From Phycisphaerae bacterium (GTDB taxonomy: Bacteria; Planctomycetota; Phycisphaerae; FEN-1346; JAACEH01): a stretch of DNA of 64,000 bases. The stretch lies in the NCBI GenBank assembly GCA_012729015.1, contig JAAYDY010000042.1, positions 1 through 64,000 of the forward strand, given 5' to 3'. Shown here piece by piece: positions 35,074 to 51,209 of this stretch; the stretch's first letter is position 1, and each line of letters begins with the position of its first letter. A model generated the notes under the pieces. It was given only the letters and a program-made list of their open reading frames with translations, did no database searches and was not told the origin of the DNA. The translations under genes were made by a program, and so were the position numbers.

Positions 35074-35352
35074 TTAGAACAGGTCGATCCGGTCTTCCTC
35101 GTGAAGGGTCACGACCGCTTTCTTCCTCGTGCGGGTCTGACCCGTCTTGAACCGGTACCGGCGCATCTTGCCGCGCTGGTTCATCGTGCGCACGTCCACC
35201 ACGCGCACCCCGTAGATCGCCTTCACCGCCTCCGCCACCTGAAGCTTGTTGGCGTCGGGATGGACCTCGAACAGGTACTGGTTCAGCCCCTCGTTGAGGC
35301 CCGTCCCCTTTTCGGTGATCAGCGGTCGTATGATCGTCTTATACGGATCCAT
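35074..35352 (-). CDS. rplW: 50S ribosomal protein L23
   Basis: Exit-site docking protein for chaperones and SRP, 92 aa. IIRPLITEKGTGLNE and YLFEVHPDANKLQVAEAV fit the family. Two bp after rplD stop region. Confidence 0.96.
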   Translation of the reverse strand: MDPYKTIIRPLITEKGTGLNEGLNQYLFEVHPDANKLQVAEAVKAIYGVRVVDVRTMNQRGKMRRYRFKTGQTRTRKKAVVTLHEEDRIDLF

Positions 35353-35354
35353 CG

Positions 35355-35984
35355 TCAGTTGCTCCGTGCCTTCACCAGGGCGTCAAAGGCGTCCATCGTG
35401 AACACCAGCCGCCGCGGCCACACCACTTCCCAGGGATTCAACTCGGCCACCGGACGCACGCGGAGCCTTGGAATGTTTCGGGCGCTCTTCCACACCGTCG
35501 GGTTCTGTTCGGCGATCGACAGCAGGCACGTCCCCTCGATCCCCAGCGCCTTGAGGAGCTCGGCCACCTGCTTCGTCTTCGGCTCCGTCACCGTCAGCTT
35601 GTCCAGCACGATGACGCTGCCGTCGAGCATCTTGCTCAGCAGGGCCGAGTCCAGGGCCGCACGACGCGCCCGCTTCGGCAGATCCTGCCGGAAACTCCGC
35701 GGCTGCTTGGCAAACGCCACGCCGCCGCCACGACGCAGGTTCGTCCGACGCGTGCCCATGCGGGCCCGACCGGTGCCCTTCTGCCGATAGAGCTTCTTCG
35801 TCGAGCCCTCGATCATGCCGCGGCTCTTGGTGGCCGCCGTGCCGACCCGACGATTGTTCTCGATCCGCAGAACCGCCAGCCGCAGCAATTCGCGACGGAC
35901 CTTCTTGCCGAACAGCGTCTCGTCCACCTGGAGACTCTTCAGCTGCTTGCCCGTAGCGTCGTAGACCGGTATTTCCAACATCAC
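35355..35984 (-). CDS. rplD: 50S ribosomal protein L4
   Basis: Exit-tunnel protein that represses the S10 operon in some bacteria, 209 aa. The tunnel loop GSTKKLYRQKGTGRARMGTR and GGGVAFAKQPRSFRQDLPK is well conserved. Starts at ATG 35984. Confidence 0.97.
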   Translation of the reverse strand: MMLEIPVYDATGKQLKSLQVDETLFGKKVRRELLRLAVLRIENNRRVGTAATKSRGMIEGSTKKLYRQKGTGRARMGTRRTNLRRGGGVAFAKQPRSFRQDLPKRARRAALDSALLSKMLDGSVIVLDKLTVTEPKTKQVAELLKALGIEGTCLLSIAEQNPTVWKSARNIPRLRVRPVAELNPWEVVWPRRLVFTMDAFDALVKARSN

Positions 35985-36014
35985 GATGCCCTCGCATCTG
36001 GAGCAGAACGAACC

Positions 36015-36650
36015 TTAGGACTTCACGCTCCGTCGAATCATCAGATATCCGCCGTTCGGCCCGGGAACGCTGCCCCTGACGACCAGCAGATTCCGCTCCG
36101 AATCGACACGCACAACCGATAGCCGCTGAACCGTGCGGCGAACATGCCCCATGTGACCGGCCATCTTCTTGCCGGGCAGGACGCCCTTGTCGGGCAAGGC
36201 ACCGGAACCGATCGAGCCGGGGCTACGGTGCTTGCGCTCCGTGCCGTGGCTTCCCGGCTGACCCCCGAAGCCCCAGCGTTTCATCACGCCCTGGAACCCC
36301 TTGCCCTTGGTGGTCCCCGTCACGTCCACCATCTCGACGCCCTCGAAGCTGCCGACGGTGACCGTGGCGCCGATCTCGGGAAGCTCGTCGCCATTCATCC
36401 GGAACTCGCGCACGAGCCGCTGGGCCTTGACCCCCGCCTTCTTGGCGTGGCCGGCCTGCGGCTGCGTCGTGCGAGACTTCCGGGCCGGGTCAAAACCGAG
36501 CTGCACGGCGGCATAGCCGTCGGCCTCGGCGGTCTTCACCTGGATGACCTGGCACGGACCGGCCTGGATGAGGGTCACGGGAATGGTACGGCCTTCAGCG
36601 TCGAAAACCTGGGTCATCCCCAGCTTCTTGCCGAGAATTGCTGGCGCCAT
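36015..36650 (-). CDS. rplC: 50S ribosomal protein L3
   Basis: Early-assembly protein near the peptidyl transferase centre, 211 aa. MAPAILGKKLGMTQVFD start (ATG 36650), KGFQGVMKRWGFGGQP and HRSPGSIGSG blocks are diagnostic. Confidence 0.97.
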   Translation of the reverse strand: MAPAILGKKLGMTQVFDAEGRTIPVTLIQAGPCQVIQVKTAEADGYAAVQLGFDPARKSRTTQPQAGHAKKAGVKAQRLVREFRMNGDELPEIGATVTVGSFEGVEMVDVTGTTKGKGFQGVMKRWGFGGQPGSHGTERKHRSPGSIGSGALPDKGVLPGKKMAGHMGHVRRTVQRLSVVRVDSERNLLVVRGSVPGPNGGYLMIRRSVKS

Positions 36651-36747
36651 GTCTGATTTCCTCACTCACGCGATGGGCGGGCCGTGGCACGGCCATCATC
36701 GCTCGCTAGGCTTCTACCCGCCGCAGGGCCCAAAGGCACTTGCGACA

Positions 36748-37056
36748 CTACGCCTTAATCTTAATATATACCCCGGCGGGCATGTTCAACTTGTTGAGAG
36801 CATCAACCGTCTTGGCCGTTGGCTCCTCAATGTCGATCAACCGCTTGTGGGTCCGAATCTCAAACTGCTCCCGCGACTTCTTGTCAATGTGCGGGCTCCG
36901 AAGCACGGTGTACCGCTCAATCCGTGTCGGGATCGGAATCGGCCCCTTCACGCGGGCGCCGGTCCGTTTGCTCGTTTCCACGATCTCCATGGCGCTCTGA
37001 TCGAGCACGCGGTGATCGTAGGCCTCCATCCGAATGCGTATCCTGCCCTCTGACAT
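36748..37056 (-). CDS. rpsJ: 30S ribosomal protein S10
   Basis: Head protein that also pairs with NusB in antitermination, 102 aa. [19 protein letters not shown] and the loop [19 protein letters not shown] are intact. ATG 37056 is chosen over a TTG three codons upstream. First gene of the S10 block, with its own predicted promoter and a leader of about 120 nt. Confidence 0.97.
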   Translation of the reverse strand: MSEGRIRIRMEAYDHRVLDQSAMEIVETSKRTGARVKGPIPIPTRIERYTVLRSPHIDKKSREQFEIRTHKRLIDIEEPTAKTVDALNKLNMPAGVYIKIKA

Positions 37057-37091
37057 CAGTTGCAAGACTCCTAAGACTCCGGTGGCCGCCG

Positions 37092-37110
37092 CCGTCTCAA
37101 CCGCAGACGG
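37092..37110 (-). promoter_or_regulatory. Hairpin in the S10-block leader
   Basis: CCGTCT and AGACGG form a 6-bp stem with a 7-nt loop, about 40 nt before rpsJ. It could be part of a leader control region; it does not match the E. coli S10 leader by eye. Confidence 0.3.
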
Positions 37111-37183
37111 ACTTCACTTGTTATCGCAGGGTGGCGTTTGCGCTGCGCACCCTTGCTGTGCCGCAAAGGATGATAGACCGGCT

Positions 37184-37211
37184 AGTTTACCAAGCCAAAA
37201 AAGACTGTCAA
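37184..37211 (-). promoter_or_regulatory. Internal promoter of the S10/spc/alpha block
   Basis: Perfect TTGACA (37206-37211), 16 bp, TAAACT (37184-37189) on the minus strand. Upstream DNA (about 37212-37260) is rich in A- and T-tracts like an UP element, in a strongly GC-rich setting. Start of transcription about 120 nt before rpsJ. Confidence 0.65.
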
Positions 37212-37318
37212 TTGCAAAAAGCCGTTTTCATTACCAAAAACGCCGATTTTTCGAACACTTTTCTTGTTCACGAACCGCTGCCGGACCTTCCCTGGTCCCA
37301 GGCATCGGCCCGATCCCA

Positions 37319-39403
<2,085 letters not shown>

Positions 39404-39458
39404 GGTTTCCTGCTGTTCAATGGGGTTCCGGAAAGGCCGCCCCCGAGGGGTGGCCCGT

Positions 39459-39515
39459 AAAAAAGAAGAGGCCACGGCGAGTGAGCCGGTGCGACCGGCC
39501 AACCTCGCCGTGGCC
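39459..39515 (-). terminator. Terminator or attenuator between rpsG and fusA
   Basis: GGCCACGGCGAG (39470-39481) pairs perfectly with CTCGCCGTGGCC (39504-39515). A 6-bp inner stem GCCGGT/ACCGGC closes the loop, and TCTTCTTTTTT follows on the minus strand. It starts about 23 nt after rpsG; only 55 nt remain before the fusA ATG, with no visible promoter, so partial read-through (attenuation) is likely. Confidence 0.8.
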
Positions 39516-39538
39516 GACCGTGGCAGAGCCACGGACGA

Positions 39539-40012
39539 TTACCATGCGAAGTGAGCGAATGCCTTGTTGGCTTCGGCCATCTTGTGCACGTTCTCACGTG
39601 TCGTGACGGCTGCGCCTTCCTTGCGGTAGGCCGCCAGGAACTCGTCGGCAAGCCTCGCAGACATGGGGCGCCCCTTCTTGGCCCGCGACGCCATCAGGAT
39701 CCAGCGAATGGCCAGGCTCTGGCGCCGCTTCTGGTTGACCTGCATCGGCACCTGGTACGTGGCGCCGCCGACCCGCTTGGAGCGGACCTCGATGTACGGC
39801 TTGACGTTCTCGACCGCCGTCTGGAAGACCTCGATCGGGGAGACGTCCTTGACCTTCTTGGCGATGATGTCCATCGCATCGTAGAAGATGCGCTGGGCGA
39901 CGCTCTTCTTGCCGCACCACATCATGCAGTTGATGAATTTCGACGCCAACAGGCTCCCGTACTTCGCATCAGGAGCCATCTGCACGGCCGACGCTGTGAA
40001 TCGCTTTGCCAT
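39539..40012 (-). CDS. rpsG: 30S ribosomal protein S7
   Basis: Head nucleation protein, 157 aa. [32 protein letters not shown] and [18 protein letters not shown] fit the family. Follows rpsL by 59 bp. Confidence 0.97.
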   Translation of the reverse strand: MAKRFTASAVQMAPDAKYGSLLASKFINCMMWCGKKSVAQRIFYDAMDIIAKKVKDVSPIEVFQTAVENVKPYIEVRSKRVGGATYQVPMQVNQKRRQSLAIRWILMASRAKKGRPMSARLADEFLAAYRKEGAAVTTRENVHKMAEANKAFAHFAW

Positions 40013-40071
40013 CAGGTTTCCTCTCGGGCCCCGGACCGCCCGACACGCGTCGGCGGCCGCCTGAAGCCGAA

Positions 40072-40443
40072 TTACTTGCCTTTCTTGGTTCCGTACTTGG
40101 ACCGCGACTGCTTGCGGCTCTCGACGCCCAGGGAGTCCAGGGTGCCGCGAACGATGTGATAGCGAACGCCGGGCAGGTCGCGCACGCGGCCGCCGCGAAC
40201 CATCACGATCGAGTGTTCCTGGAGGTTGTGGTCGATGCCCGGAATGTACACGGTCACTTCCTTGCCGTTCGACAGCCGCACGCGGGCCACCTTACGCAAG
40301 GCCGAGTTCGGCTTCTTGGGCGTCATGGTCTTCACGAGCGTGCAGACGCCCCGCTTCTGCGGGCATCGGTTCAGCGCCTGGCTCTTGGTCTTCTTGACCA
40401 CCTTGCTGCGTCCTTTGCGGACCAACTGGTTAATCGTCGGCAT
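40072..40443 (-). CDS. rpsL: 30S ribosomal protein S12
   Basis: Decoding-centre protein, 123 aa. [29 protein letters not shown] and [19 protein letters not shown] are present. Residue 88 is Arg where most bacteria have Lys; the same K88R change is a known streptomycin-resistance substitution, so natural resistance is predicted. The two Lys of TPKKPNS are kept. Confidence 0.98.
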   Translation of the reverse strand: MPTINQLVRKGRSKVVKKTKSQALNRCPQKRGVCTLVKTMTPKKPNSALRKVARVRLSNGKEVTVYIPGIDHNLQEHSIVMVRGGRVRDLPGVRYHIVRGTLDSLGVESRKQSRSKYGTKKGK

Positions 40444-40496
40444 AGTCGTTCGCCTCTCCTGCTAACTTTCCTGGTCCGCTCCGGACCGGTCCCGGT

Positions 40497-40515
40497 AGTA
40501 TACCATACCTGTCAA
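40497..40515 (-). promoter_or_regulatory. Possible extended -10 promoter of rpsL-rpsG
   Basis: TGG followed by TATACT (40497-40502) on the minus strand, right after the rpoC stop. A TTGACA at 40510-40515 is only 7 bp upstream, too close to be its -35, so this would work as an extended -10 promoter. Confidence 0.35.
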
Positions 40516-40519
40516 GCCC

Positions 40520-43500
40520 CTAGTCGCCGGACGCCGCTTCGGGCTGCTCCGTCGGACGTCCGAGGGCCGTTTCGCCCTGCGACGCGGGCACTTCCACATG
40601 AACCTTCACGCGACCGTCCACATAGGGCTTGAACCCCGTCCCGGCCGGGATCAGGTGCCCCATGATCACGTTTTCCTTCAGGCCGAACAGGTAGTCCGTA
40701 CGGCCGGCGATGGACGCCTCGGTCAGCACCTTGGTCGTCTCCTGGAAGCTCGCGGCCGCAAGCCACGACTCGCTCTGGAGGCTCGCCTTGGTAATGCCCA
40801 ACAGGACCGTGTCGCCCGTCGCAGGCCGCGGACGCTTCGCCTTCGGCGGCGTCCCGCCCGACTGCTCGGCGATGGCGGCCGCCTCGGCCACCTCGCTGCG
40901 GCGAACCAACTGCCCCGCCGCAAACTCCGTGTCCCCGGGGTCCACGATCTTCGTCATCTTGCTCAGTTCCTCGTTCTCCCGGCGGAACCGGAACTTGTCC
41001 ACCAACTCGTCCGGCAGGAACGACGTGTCGCCCGGGTGCCGTACGCGGACCTTCCGAAGCATCTGCGACAGGATCACCTCGACATGCTTGTCGTCGATCG
41101 TCACGTTCTGGCTGCGGTACACGTTCTGCACTTCACGCAGCAGGTAGTTCTGCAACGCCTCTTCGCCGTTGATGCGGAGGATGTCGTGCGGCACCAGCGG
41201 ACCGTCCGTGAGCTGCTCGCCCGCACGGACATAGTCGCCCGTGTGAACGCGCAGATGGCGGTCGTGCGGCACGTAGTGCTCTTTCTCGATGCCGCTGGCC
41301 TCGTTGCGAACCACGATCGTCATCTTGCCGCGCTTCTTCTCCTGCGACAGCTCCACCACGCCGTCGATGTCGCTCATGACGGCCGGATCCTTCGGCTTGC
41401 GGGCCTCGAACAGCTCCGTCACGCGCGGCAAGCCGCCCGTGATGTCCTGCGTGCCGCCCACCTCTCGCGGGCGACGGGCAAGCAGGGTGCCACGCTCCAC
41501 CTGGTCGCCTTCCTTGACCTCGACGTAGGTCCGGGCCGGAATGTAGTGGAACTCCAGAATCTTCCCTTCGTCGTCCTCGATGATGACACGCGGATGCAGG
41601 TCGCCCTTGTGCTCAATGACCAGGCGACGAAGGAACCCGCCGCGATCCTCTTCGATGCGGACGGTCTCGCCCTCGACCAGGTCGGCATACCGAACGCGGC
41701 CGCCGGCCTCGGCCAGAATGGGCACCATGTGGGCATCCCACCGGCACAGCCGCTGCCCGGCCTTGATCTTCTCGCCTTCCTTGACTTCGATCGTCGCGCC
41801 CATGGGCACCGTCTGCCGTTCCAGCTCGCGGTCCTTGGCATCCATGATCAGCACTTCGCCGTTACGCTTCAGGGCGACGCTGTGCTTGCCCTGGGCGTCG
41901 GTGACTTCCACTGCCACCAGGTTGCTGAACTTGACTTCGCCGCTCTGACCGGCGCGGAGCTCGCTTTCGAGCACCGCACGGTGGGCCGTGCCGCCGATGT
42001 GGAACGTACGCATCGTGAGCTGCGTGCCCGGCTCGCCGATCGACTGGGCGGCAATCACGCCCACCGCCAGGCCCTCTTCGGCCAGTTGCCCGTTCGACAG
42101 GTCCAACCCGTAGCACTTCGCGCAAATGCCGAACGGCGCTTCGCACGTCAGCGACGAACGGACCCGGATGCGCTCGATGCCCAGTTCCTCGATCCGTCGC
42201 GCGGCGTCGGCCGTGATGACCTCGCCCTCGCGAACCAGGTACTCGTCCGTCATCGGGTCGGCGATATTCTGCGATGACGTGCGACCGGTAATGGCGTCGG
42301 CCAGCGACCGGTCCACCTCCGTGCCGCGATAGTAGACCGACTTCTCAATCGAGTTCAGCGTCCCGCAGTCCGGCATGCTCACGATCACGTTCTGCGCCAC
42401 GTCGGCGACCTTGCGCGTCAGGTATCCCGAGTCCGCCGTCTTCAGGGCCGTATCGGCCAGGCCCTTGCGGGCGCCGTGCGTGGACGAGAAGTATTCCAGC
42501 ACGCTCAGCCCTTCGCGGAAGTTCGCCTTGATGGGCGTCTCGATGATCTGCCCCGACGGCTTCGCCATCAGACCGCGCATGCCCGCCAACTGACGTACCT
42601 GGTCCACCTTGCCGCGGGCGCCCGAGTCGGTCATCAGGTAGATCGGGTTCAGGTACGGCTTGCCGCCGCGGGTGTCGTTCTCCAGTTCCTTCATCATCTC
42701 GGCCGTCACCTGCTCGCGTGCGTGCGTCCAGGCGTCGATCACCTGGTTGTAACGCTCGCCGTCGGTGATGGCGCCGTCGCGGTAACTCTTCGTGATCTTC
42801 TCGACGTCCTTCTCCGTGCGGGCCAGAATCTGCCGCTTCTTCTCCGTCGGCACCTTCAGGTCGCTCGTTGCGAACGACAGCCCCGAGAGCGTGGCGTACT
42901 TGAAGCCAAGTTCCTTGATGCTGTCCAGCAGCGCAATCGTGGCCCCGCGGCCAAGATGCCGGTGGCAGTCGCTGATGACCTGCGACGTCCCCTTCTGCGC
43001 CAGCGAGAAGTTGTAGAACGGCATCTCCTTCGGCAGAATGTCGTTGAAGATCACGCGGCCCGCCGTCGTCTCGATGATCCCGTTCTTCGGCTTCGAGAGC
43101 TGACCGCGACCCGTGCAGACGATCCTGTCGGACCCCAGACGCACCTTGATGCGCGCGTGCGTCGTGATCTTGCCATGAGCCAGGGCGGCCAGCGATTCCA
43201 TCGGAGAGCTGAAGACCTTGCCCTCGCCCTTCTCCTGCGGGCGGTCCACCGTCAGATAGAAGATGCCGAGCACGATGTCCTGGCTCGGCGACATGATCGG
43301 CGCGCCGTCGGCCGGGCTGAAGATGTTGTTCGTCGACATCATCAGCACGCTCGCCTCGATCTGCCCTTCGATCGACAGCGGCAGGTGAACGGCCATCTGG
43401 TCCCCGTCGAAGTCGGCGTTGAAGCCTTTGCAGACCAGCGGGTGAATCTTGATGGCGTTGCCTTCGATCAGCACCGGCTCGAACGCCTGGATGCCCATAC

Positions 43501-44779
43501 GGTGCAGCGTCGGGGCTCGGTTCAGCAGCACCGCGTGCTGGTGAATCACGAACTCCAGAATATCCCACACCTCTTCGTCGCGACGCTCCAGCATCCGCTT
43601 GGCGCTCTTGATCGTGTCGGCCAGCCCGCGATTCTTCAACTCGCGGATGATGAACGGCTGGTACAGCTCCAGCGCGATCTTCTTCGGCAGGCCGCACTGA
43701 TGCAGCTTCAACTCCGGACCGATGACGATCACGCTGCGGGCCGAGTAGTCCACGCGCTTGCCGAGCAGGTTCTCGCGGAACCGCCCCTGCTTGCCCTTGA
43801 TCATGTCCGTCAGCGACTTCAGCGGCCGATTCGACGAACCCAGGACCGGACGCCGGCAACGGCCGTTGTCGAACAACGCGTCGACCGACTGCTGGAGCAT
43901 CCGCTTCTCGTTGCGGATGATCACTTCCGGCGCGTTCAGGTCGATCAGCTTCTTCAGCCGGTTGTTCCGGTTCATGATCCGGCGGTACAGATCGTTCAGG
44001 TCGCTCGTGGCGAAGTTGCCGCTGTCCAGCAGCACCAGCGGACGCAGGTCCGGCGGAATCACCGGCACCACATCGAGAATCATGTTCTCGGGCTGATTGC
44101 CGCTGTCACGCAGGGCCTCGACGATCTTCAGCCGCTTGGCCAGGTCGCGAGCCTTCTGCCGGCTGCGGGTCTCCTGAATGTCGTCGCGGAGTTTCGCGCT
44201 CAGTTCGGCCAGGTTCAACCGCTGGAGCAGTTTCTTGACCGCCTCGGCCCCCATGTCGGCCTCGAACTCGTCGCCGTACTTCTCGTGGGCCTGCCGCAGC
44301 TCGTCCTCGGTCAGGAGCTGCTTCTCTTTCAGCGGCGTGTTGCCGGGATTGACCACCACGTAGTCCTGGAAGTAGATGATCTTCTCCAGGTCCGTGGTCT
44401 TCATGGCCAGAAGCGTGCCCAGACGGCTCGGCATCGCCTTGAAGAACCAGATGTGCACCACCGGGGCGGCCAGGTTGATGTGGCCCATGCGTTTGCGGCG
44501 GACGCGCGAGTGCGTCACCTTCACGCCGCAACGATCGCAGATCATCCCCTTGTGCTTCGTGCCCTTGTACTTGCCGCAGAAGCACTCCCAGTCGCGTTCC
44601 GGGCCGAAAATGCGCTCGCAGAACAGACCGTCCTTCTCCGCGCGATAGGTCCGGTAGTTGATCGTTTCGGGCTTCTTGACCTCCCCGAACGACCAACTGC
44701 GGATGTCGTTCGGGCTCGCCAGCGAAACGCGAACCGAACCGTAATCGTTAATGCGATCCAGAATGTTTTCCATTGGCAT
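40520..44779 (-). CDS. rpoC: RNA polymerase beta' subunit
   Basis: Catalytic subunit of 1419 aa. The active-site magnesium motif [15 protein letters not shown] is intact. The N-terminal zinc site is seen as CFC ... CDRC and a second as [13 protein letters not shown]. The trigger-loop region [16 protein letters not shown] is conserved. A Pro/Lys-rich insert precedes the last ~100 residues. Lies 57 bp after rpoB. Confidence 0.99.
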   Translation of the reverse strand: MPMENILDRINDYGSVRVSLASPNDIRSWSFGEVKKPETINYRTYRAEKDGLFCERIFGPERDWECFCGKYKGTKHKGMICDRCGVKVTHSRVRRKRMGHINLAAPVVHIWFFKAMPSRLGTLLAMKTTDLEKIIYFQDYVVVNPGNTPLKEKQLLTEDELRQAHEKYGDEFEADMGAEAVKKLLQRLNLAELSAKLRDDIQETRSRQKARDLAKRLKIVEALRDSGNQPENMILDVVPVIPPDLRPLVLLDSGNFATSDLNDLYRRIMNRNNRLKKLIDLNAPEVIIRNEKRMLQQSVDALFDNGRCRRPVLGSSNRPLKSLTDMIKGKQGRFRENLLGKRVDYSARSVIVIGPELKLHQCGLPKKIALELYQPFIIRELKNRGLADTIKSAKRMLERRDEEVWDILEFVIHQHAVLLNRAPTLHRMGIQAFEPVLIEGNAIKIHPLVCKGFNADFDGDQMAVHLPLSIEGQIEASVLMMSTNNIFSPADGAPIMSPSQDIVLGIFYLTVDRPQEKGEGKVFSSPMESLAALAHGKITTHARIKVRLGSDRIVCTGRGQLSKPKNGIIETTAGRVIFNDILPKEMPFYNFSLAQKGTSQVISDCHRHLGRGATIALLDSIKELGFKYATLSGLSFATSDLKVPTEKKRQILARTEKDVEKITKSYRDGAITDGERYNQVIDAWTHAREQVTAEMMKELENDTRGGKPYLNPIYLMTDSGARGKVDQVRQLAGMRGLMAKPSGQIIETPIKANFREGLSVLEYFSSTHGARKGLADTALKTADSGYLTRKVADVAQNVIVSMPDCGTLNSIEKSVYYRGTEVDRSLADAITGRTSSQNIADPMTDEYLVREGEVITADAARRIEELGIERIRVRSSLTCEAPFGICAKCYGLDLSNGQLAEEGLAVGVIAAQSIGEPGTQLTMRTFHIGGTAHRAVLESELRAGQSGEVKFSNLVAVEVTDAQGKHSVALKRNGEVLIMDAKDRELERQTVPMGATIEVKEGEKIKAGQRLCRWDAHMVPILAEAGGRVRYADLVEGETVRIEEDRGGFLRRLVIEHKGDLHPRVIIEDDEGKILEFHYIPARTYVEVKEGDQVERGTLLARRPREVGGTQDITGGLPRVTELFEARKPKDPAVMSDIDGVVELSQEKKRGKMTIVVRNEASGIEKEHYVPHDRHLRVHTGDYVRAGEQLTDGPLVPHDILRINGEEALQNYLLREVQNVYRSQNVTIDDKHVEVILSQMLRKVRVRHPGDTSFLPDELVDKFRFRRENEELSKMTKIVDPGDTEFAAGQLVRRSEVAEAAAIAEQSGGTPPKAKRPRPATGDTVLLGITKASLQSESWLAAASFQETTKVLTEASIAGRTDYLFGLKENVIMGHLIPAGTGFKPYVDGRVKVHVEVPASQGETALGRPTEQPEAASGD

Positions 44780-44836
44780 TTGCGTCCGCTCCTCTGGAAA
44801 CGAAGGTCGCCGCCCTGGGGGCCGCGATGCTCGGCC

Positions 44837-48511
<3,675 letters not shown>

Positions 48512-48600
48512 CGATCACCCTCACAACTGTGGCCTCGGTCGGCCGACCTCGAAACCTACCCGCCAGGCCGGCTGCTTACGCGACGGACACCATGAGCCGC

Positions 48601-48647
48601 GGCCAGCGGACACCCCGACCCTTGCCGGAGCGAGGTCCCCGCTGGCC
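48601..48647 (-). promoter_or_regulatory. Hairpin in the rplL-rpoB gap
   Basis: GGCCAGCGG (48601-48609) and CCGCTGGCC (48639-48647) form a perfect 9-bp stem without a U-tract. E. coli has an attenuator and RNase III site in the same place; this may be the equivalent. Confidence 0.4.
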
Positions 48648-48747
48648 TACGGATTCACTTGTTCTGGAGCATAGCGCTCCCGGGCACGTCGGTACAGCAC
48701 GGTACTCCCGCCGCAGCCCGAAGACTGCGGCACACGCGAGGCCGGGA

Positions 48748-49158
48748 CTACTTGATCTCGATCGCCGCGCCAGCTTCTTCCAGCTTGGCCTTGATCTGCT
48801 CGGCCTCGTCCTTGCTCACGCCTTCCTTGATCGCCTTCGGCGCGTTGTCGACCAGGTCCTTCGCTTCCTTCAGACCCAGGCTCGTCAACTCGCGAACCAC
48901 CTTGATCACCGGAATCTTCCGATCGCCGGCGCTGGTCAGAACCACGTCGAACGTCGTCTTCTCGGCCGCCACTTCGGCGCCGCCCGCTGCGCCGCCCGGG
49001 GCCGCTGCCATCACCACGCCGCCGGCCGCTGCCTCGATGCCGTACTCGTCCTTCAGATAGTCCTTCAGATCCCGCGCCTGAAGCACCGTCAGGGCAACCA
49101 GCTTGTCGCCCAGTTCCTTGATCTCAGGAGCCACGACCTTTGCTTCCTGTTCCGACAT
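48748..49158 (-). CDS. rplL: 50S ribosomal protein L7/L12
   Basis: Stalk protein recruiting GTPase factors, 136 aa. Dimerising N-domain ([21 protein letters not shown]), Ala/Gly hinge (about residues 42-62), and C-domain [20 protein letters not shown] and [14 protein letters not shown]. The ATG at 49158 has a GGAGAAAGA-type box. Confidence 0.97.
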   Translation of the reverse strand: MSEQEAKVVAPEIKELGDKLVALTVLQARDLKDYLKDEYGIEAAAGGVVMAAAPGGAAGGAEVAAEKTTFDVVLTSAGDRKIPVIKVVRELTSLGLKEAKDLVDNAPKAIKEGVSKDEAEQIKAKLEEAGAAIEIK

Positions 49159-49278
49159 GGTTCTTTCTCCTTCGTAGGACATCCGCACGGACCCGCAGGT
49201 CACGGTGCATCTTCACTCTCGTCAACGTTAACGACCGACCTTGCACTAACCTCGGGCCACAAGGCCCGCCTTCGATCC

Positions 49279-49809
49279 TCAGGCTGCTTCCTTCGTCTCT
49301 GTGCGTTCGGCGATCTTCTCGATCTGGCTGGCCACCTGCGAGGCCTGCGACGTCAGCGCACCGACCACCTGGCTGACCTGCGACAACAGCCCGCCGACCA
49401 CCATGCCGACCAGCTCCTCTTTGCCCGGCAGCCTGCTCAGGCTCACCACGTCCGCCGCGCTGAGCAACTGTCCCTCGCTCGCGCCGCCGTGAATCTGAAT
49501 CGCCGGGAACTCCCTGACCAGGTCCACGAGCACCTTGGCCACATCGACCAACGTCTCGCCGCCGTAGATCAGCGTCGTCGGCCCCGCCAGCAGCGGCTGG
49601 GCGTATCCCAGACCCATCTGCTCGAACGCGCGACCGCACAAGGAGTTCTTCACCACCAGGGCCCGAACGCTCTTGGCACGAAGGGCGGCCCGAAACCGAA
49701 CGGTCTCCTGCGCCGACATTCCGACGGTCGTCGCCGCCAGAAGCTCGTTGACGCCGTCGAGCCGCCGGCAGACATCGCTGACCACCAGTGCCTTGACCGC
49801 TTTGCTCAT
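49279..49809 (-). CDS. rplJ: 50S ribosomal protein L10
   Basis: Stalk base that anchors L7/L12 dimers, 176 aa. Family features: NELLAATTVGMSAQETVRFRAALR, KNSLCGRAFEQ, LAGPTTLIYGGE, and a C-terminal helix for L12 binding. In other bacteria L10 with L12 represses its own mRNA; a 143-nt leader precedes it here. Confidence 0.96.
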   Translation of the reverse strand: MSKAVKALVVSDVCRRLDGVNELLAATTVGMSAQETVRFRAALRAKSVRALVVKNSLCGRAFEQMGLGYAQPLLAGPTTLIYGGETLVDVAKVLVDLVREFPAIQIHGGASEGQLLSAADVVSLSRLPGKEELVGMVVGGLLSQVSQVVGALTSQASQVASQIEKIAERTETKEAA

Positions 49810-49952
49810 AACCTTCCCCTTCGATTCCTTGACCGATACTACACCTGTCTATACCGATCCGCACGCCCTTCCGGAGAGAAGCGTGCCCGCCGCACGGTCC
49901 ATAGCCGTCCGGCCAGGCCTCCGCCCGGAGCGATGCGGGATGCTCGTCAGCT
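49810..49952 (-). promoter_or_regulatory. Candidate L10 autoregulatory leader
   Basis: The 143-nt rplA-rplJ gap holds a hairpin at 49861-49886 (GCACG-CTTC stem with a 2-nt GG bulge opposite). Position and size suit an L10-leader; I could not match the family consensus by eye. Confidence 0.35.
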
Positions 49953-50630
49953 TCACATCGACAACCGAATGCCCGGCATCATCGTCGCCGTCAGCGTCAC
50001 GGTCCGGATGAAAATCCCCTTGGCCGCCACCGGCCGCGATCGTCGAATGTGCTCCACGAACGCCTCAATGTTCTGCTTCAGCGCCGACGCATCGAACGAC
50101 AGCTTCCCGACGAGTGCGTGAATATTCCCCGTGTCGTCGTTGCGATACTCGACCTTGCCCGCGGCAAACTCCTTCACCGCCGTGACCACGTCGGGCACCA
50201 CCGTCCCCGCCTTCGGGCTCGGCATCTTCCCCTGCGGGCCGAGCACGCGACCCAGCTTGCCGACCTTCGGCATCATCGCCGGATGCGCGATCGCCACGTC
50301 GAAGTCCAGCCAGCCGCCCTGAACCTTCGCCACCAGGTCGTCGCCGCCGGCCTCCACGGCCCCAGCCGCCTTGGCCTTCTCGGCCGCCTCGCCGTCGGCG
50401 AAGCAGATCACTCGACGCGCCGCGCCGATGCCCGCCGGAAGGCTGATCGCGCCGCGAACGATCTGGTCGCTCTGACGCGGGTCGATCCCAAGGTTCATGT
50501 GCAGCTCGACGCTCTGGTCGAACTTCGCACGGGGCATGCTCTGAAGCAGCGCCACCGCCTCGTCCAGGGCATAGACCCTGCTCTCGACCTTCGCGGCGCC
50601 TTCACGATAACGCTTGCTGTGTTGTGACAT
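49953..50630 (-). CDS. rplA: 50S ribosomal protein L1
   Basis: L1-stalk protein for E-site tRNA exit and translational repressor of the L11 operon, 225 aa. [40 protein letters not shown] and the closing [19 protein letters not shown] are diagnostic. Start ATG 50630. Confidence 0.97.
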   Translation of the reverse strand: MSQHSKRYREGAAKVESRVYALDEAVALLQSMPRAKFDQSVELHMNLGIDPRQSDQIVRGAISLPAGIGAARRVICFADGEAAEKAKAAGAVEAGGDDLVAKVQGGWLDFDVAIAHPAMMPKVGKLGRVLGPQGKMPSPKAGTVVPDVVTAVKEFAAGKVEYRNDDTGNIHALVGKLSFDASALKQNIEAFVEHIRRSRPVAAKGIFIRTVTLTATMMPGIRLSM

Positions 50631-50706
50631 ATCCAACTCCTTGTGGTTCAGGCGACGCCCCGCATGGGCGTCTCCCACTGAGCGAGTCCTGTGAACGGTG
50701 CGTCGG

Positions 50707-51132
50707 CTAGTCCTGGATCACGATTCCCATGCTGCGGGCCGTGCCGGCGACAATCCGCATCGCCGCCTCCACGCTCGCCGCATTCAGGTCCGCCATCTTC
50801 GCTTCCGCGATCTTGCGAACCTGATCCGCCGTGACCGTGCCGACCGTTTCGGTGCGCGGATTGCCCGCCCCCTGCGCGATGCCCGCCGCCTGCTTCAGAA
50901 GCACCGCCGCCGGCGGGCTCTTCACGATGAAGTCGAACGACTTGTCCTGGTAGACGCTGATCTCCACCGGGACGGTCGTGCCGTTGAGCTCGCGCGTCCG
51001 GTCGTTGAACTGCTGAATGAACTGCCCGATGTTCACGCCGTGCTGCCCCAGCGCCGGACCCACCGGCGGAGCGGGCGTCGCGCGGCCGCCCGGACACTGC
51101 AACTTGATCTTTGTGACGATCTCTTTCGCCAT
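50707..51132 (-). CDS. rplK: 50S ribosomal protein L11
   Basis: GTPase-centre protein, 141 aa. Proline-rich N-domain [20 protein letters not shown] and [19 protein letters not shown]-domain ending [10 protein letters not shown]. Start ATG 51132. Confidence 0.97.
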   Translation of the reverse strand: MAKEIVTKIKLQCPGGRATPAPPVGPALGQHGVNIGQFIQQFNDRTRELNGTTVPVEISVYQDKSFDFIVKSPPAAVLLKQAAGIAQGAGNPRTETVGTVTADQVRKIAEAKMADLNAASVEAAMRIVAGTARSMGIVIQD

Positions 51133-51209
51133 ACCCGTATTCCCCTTTTCCCTCTCGCGGTGCCGGCGGGACGCCACGCCTCGTGGCCGACCCTCCCGCA
51201 ACAGTGGAA

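Noticed and set aside
37239..37272. Hairpin with A/T-run after fusA as an intrinsic terminator
   Set aside because: The T-run lies on the wrong side for minus-strand transcription; it is better explained as part of an AT-rich promoter region.
40497..40515. TTGACA and TATACT as a standard -35/-10 pair before rpsL
   Set aside because: Spacing is only 7 bp; kept only as an extended -10 candidate.
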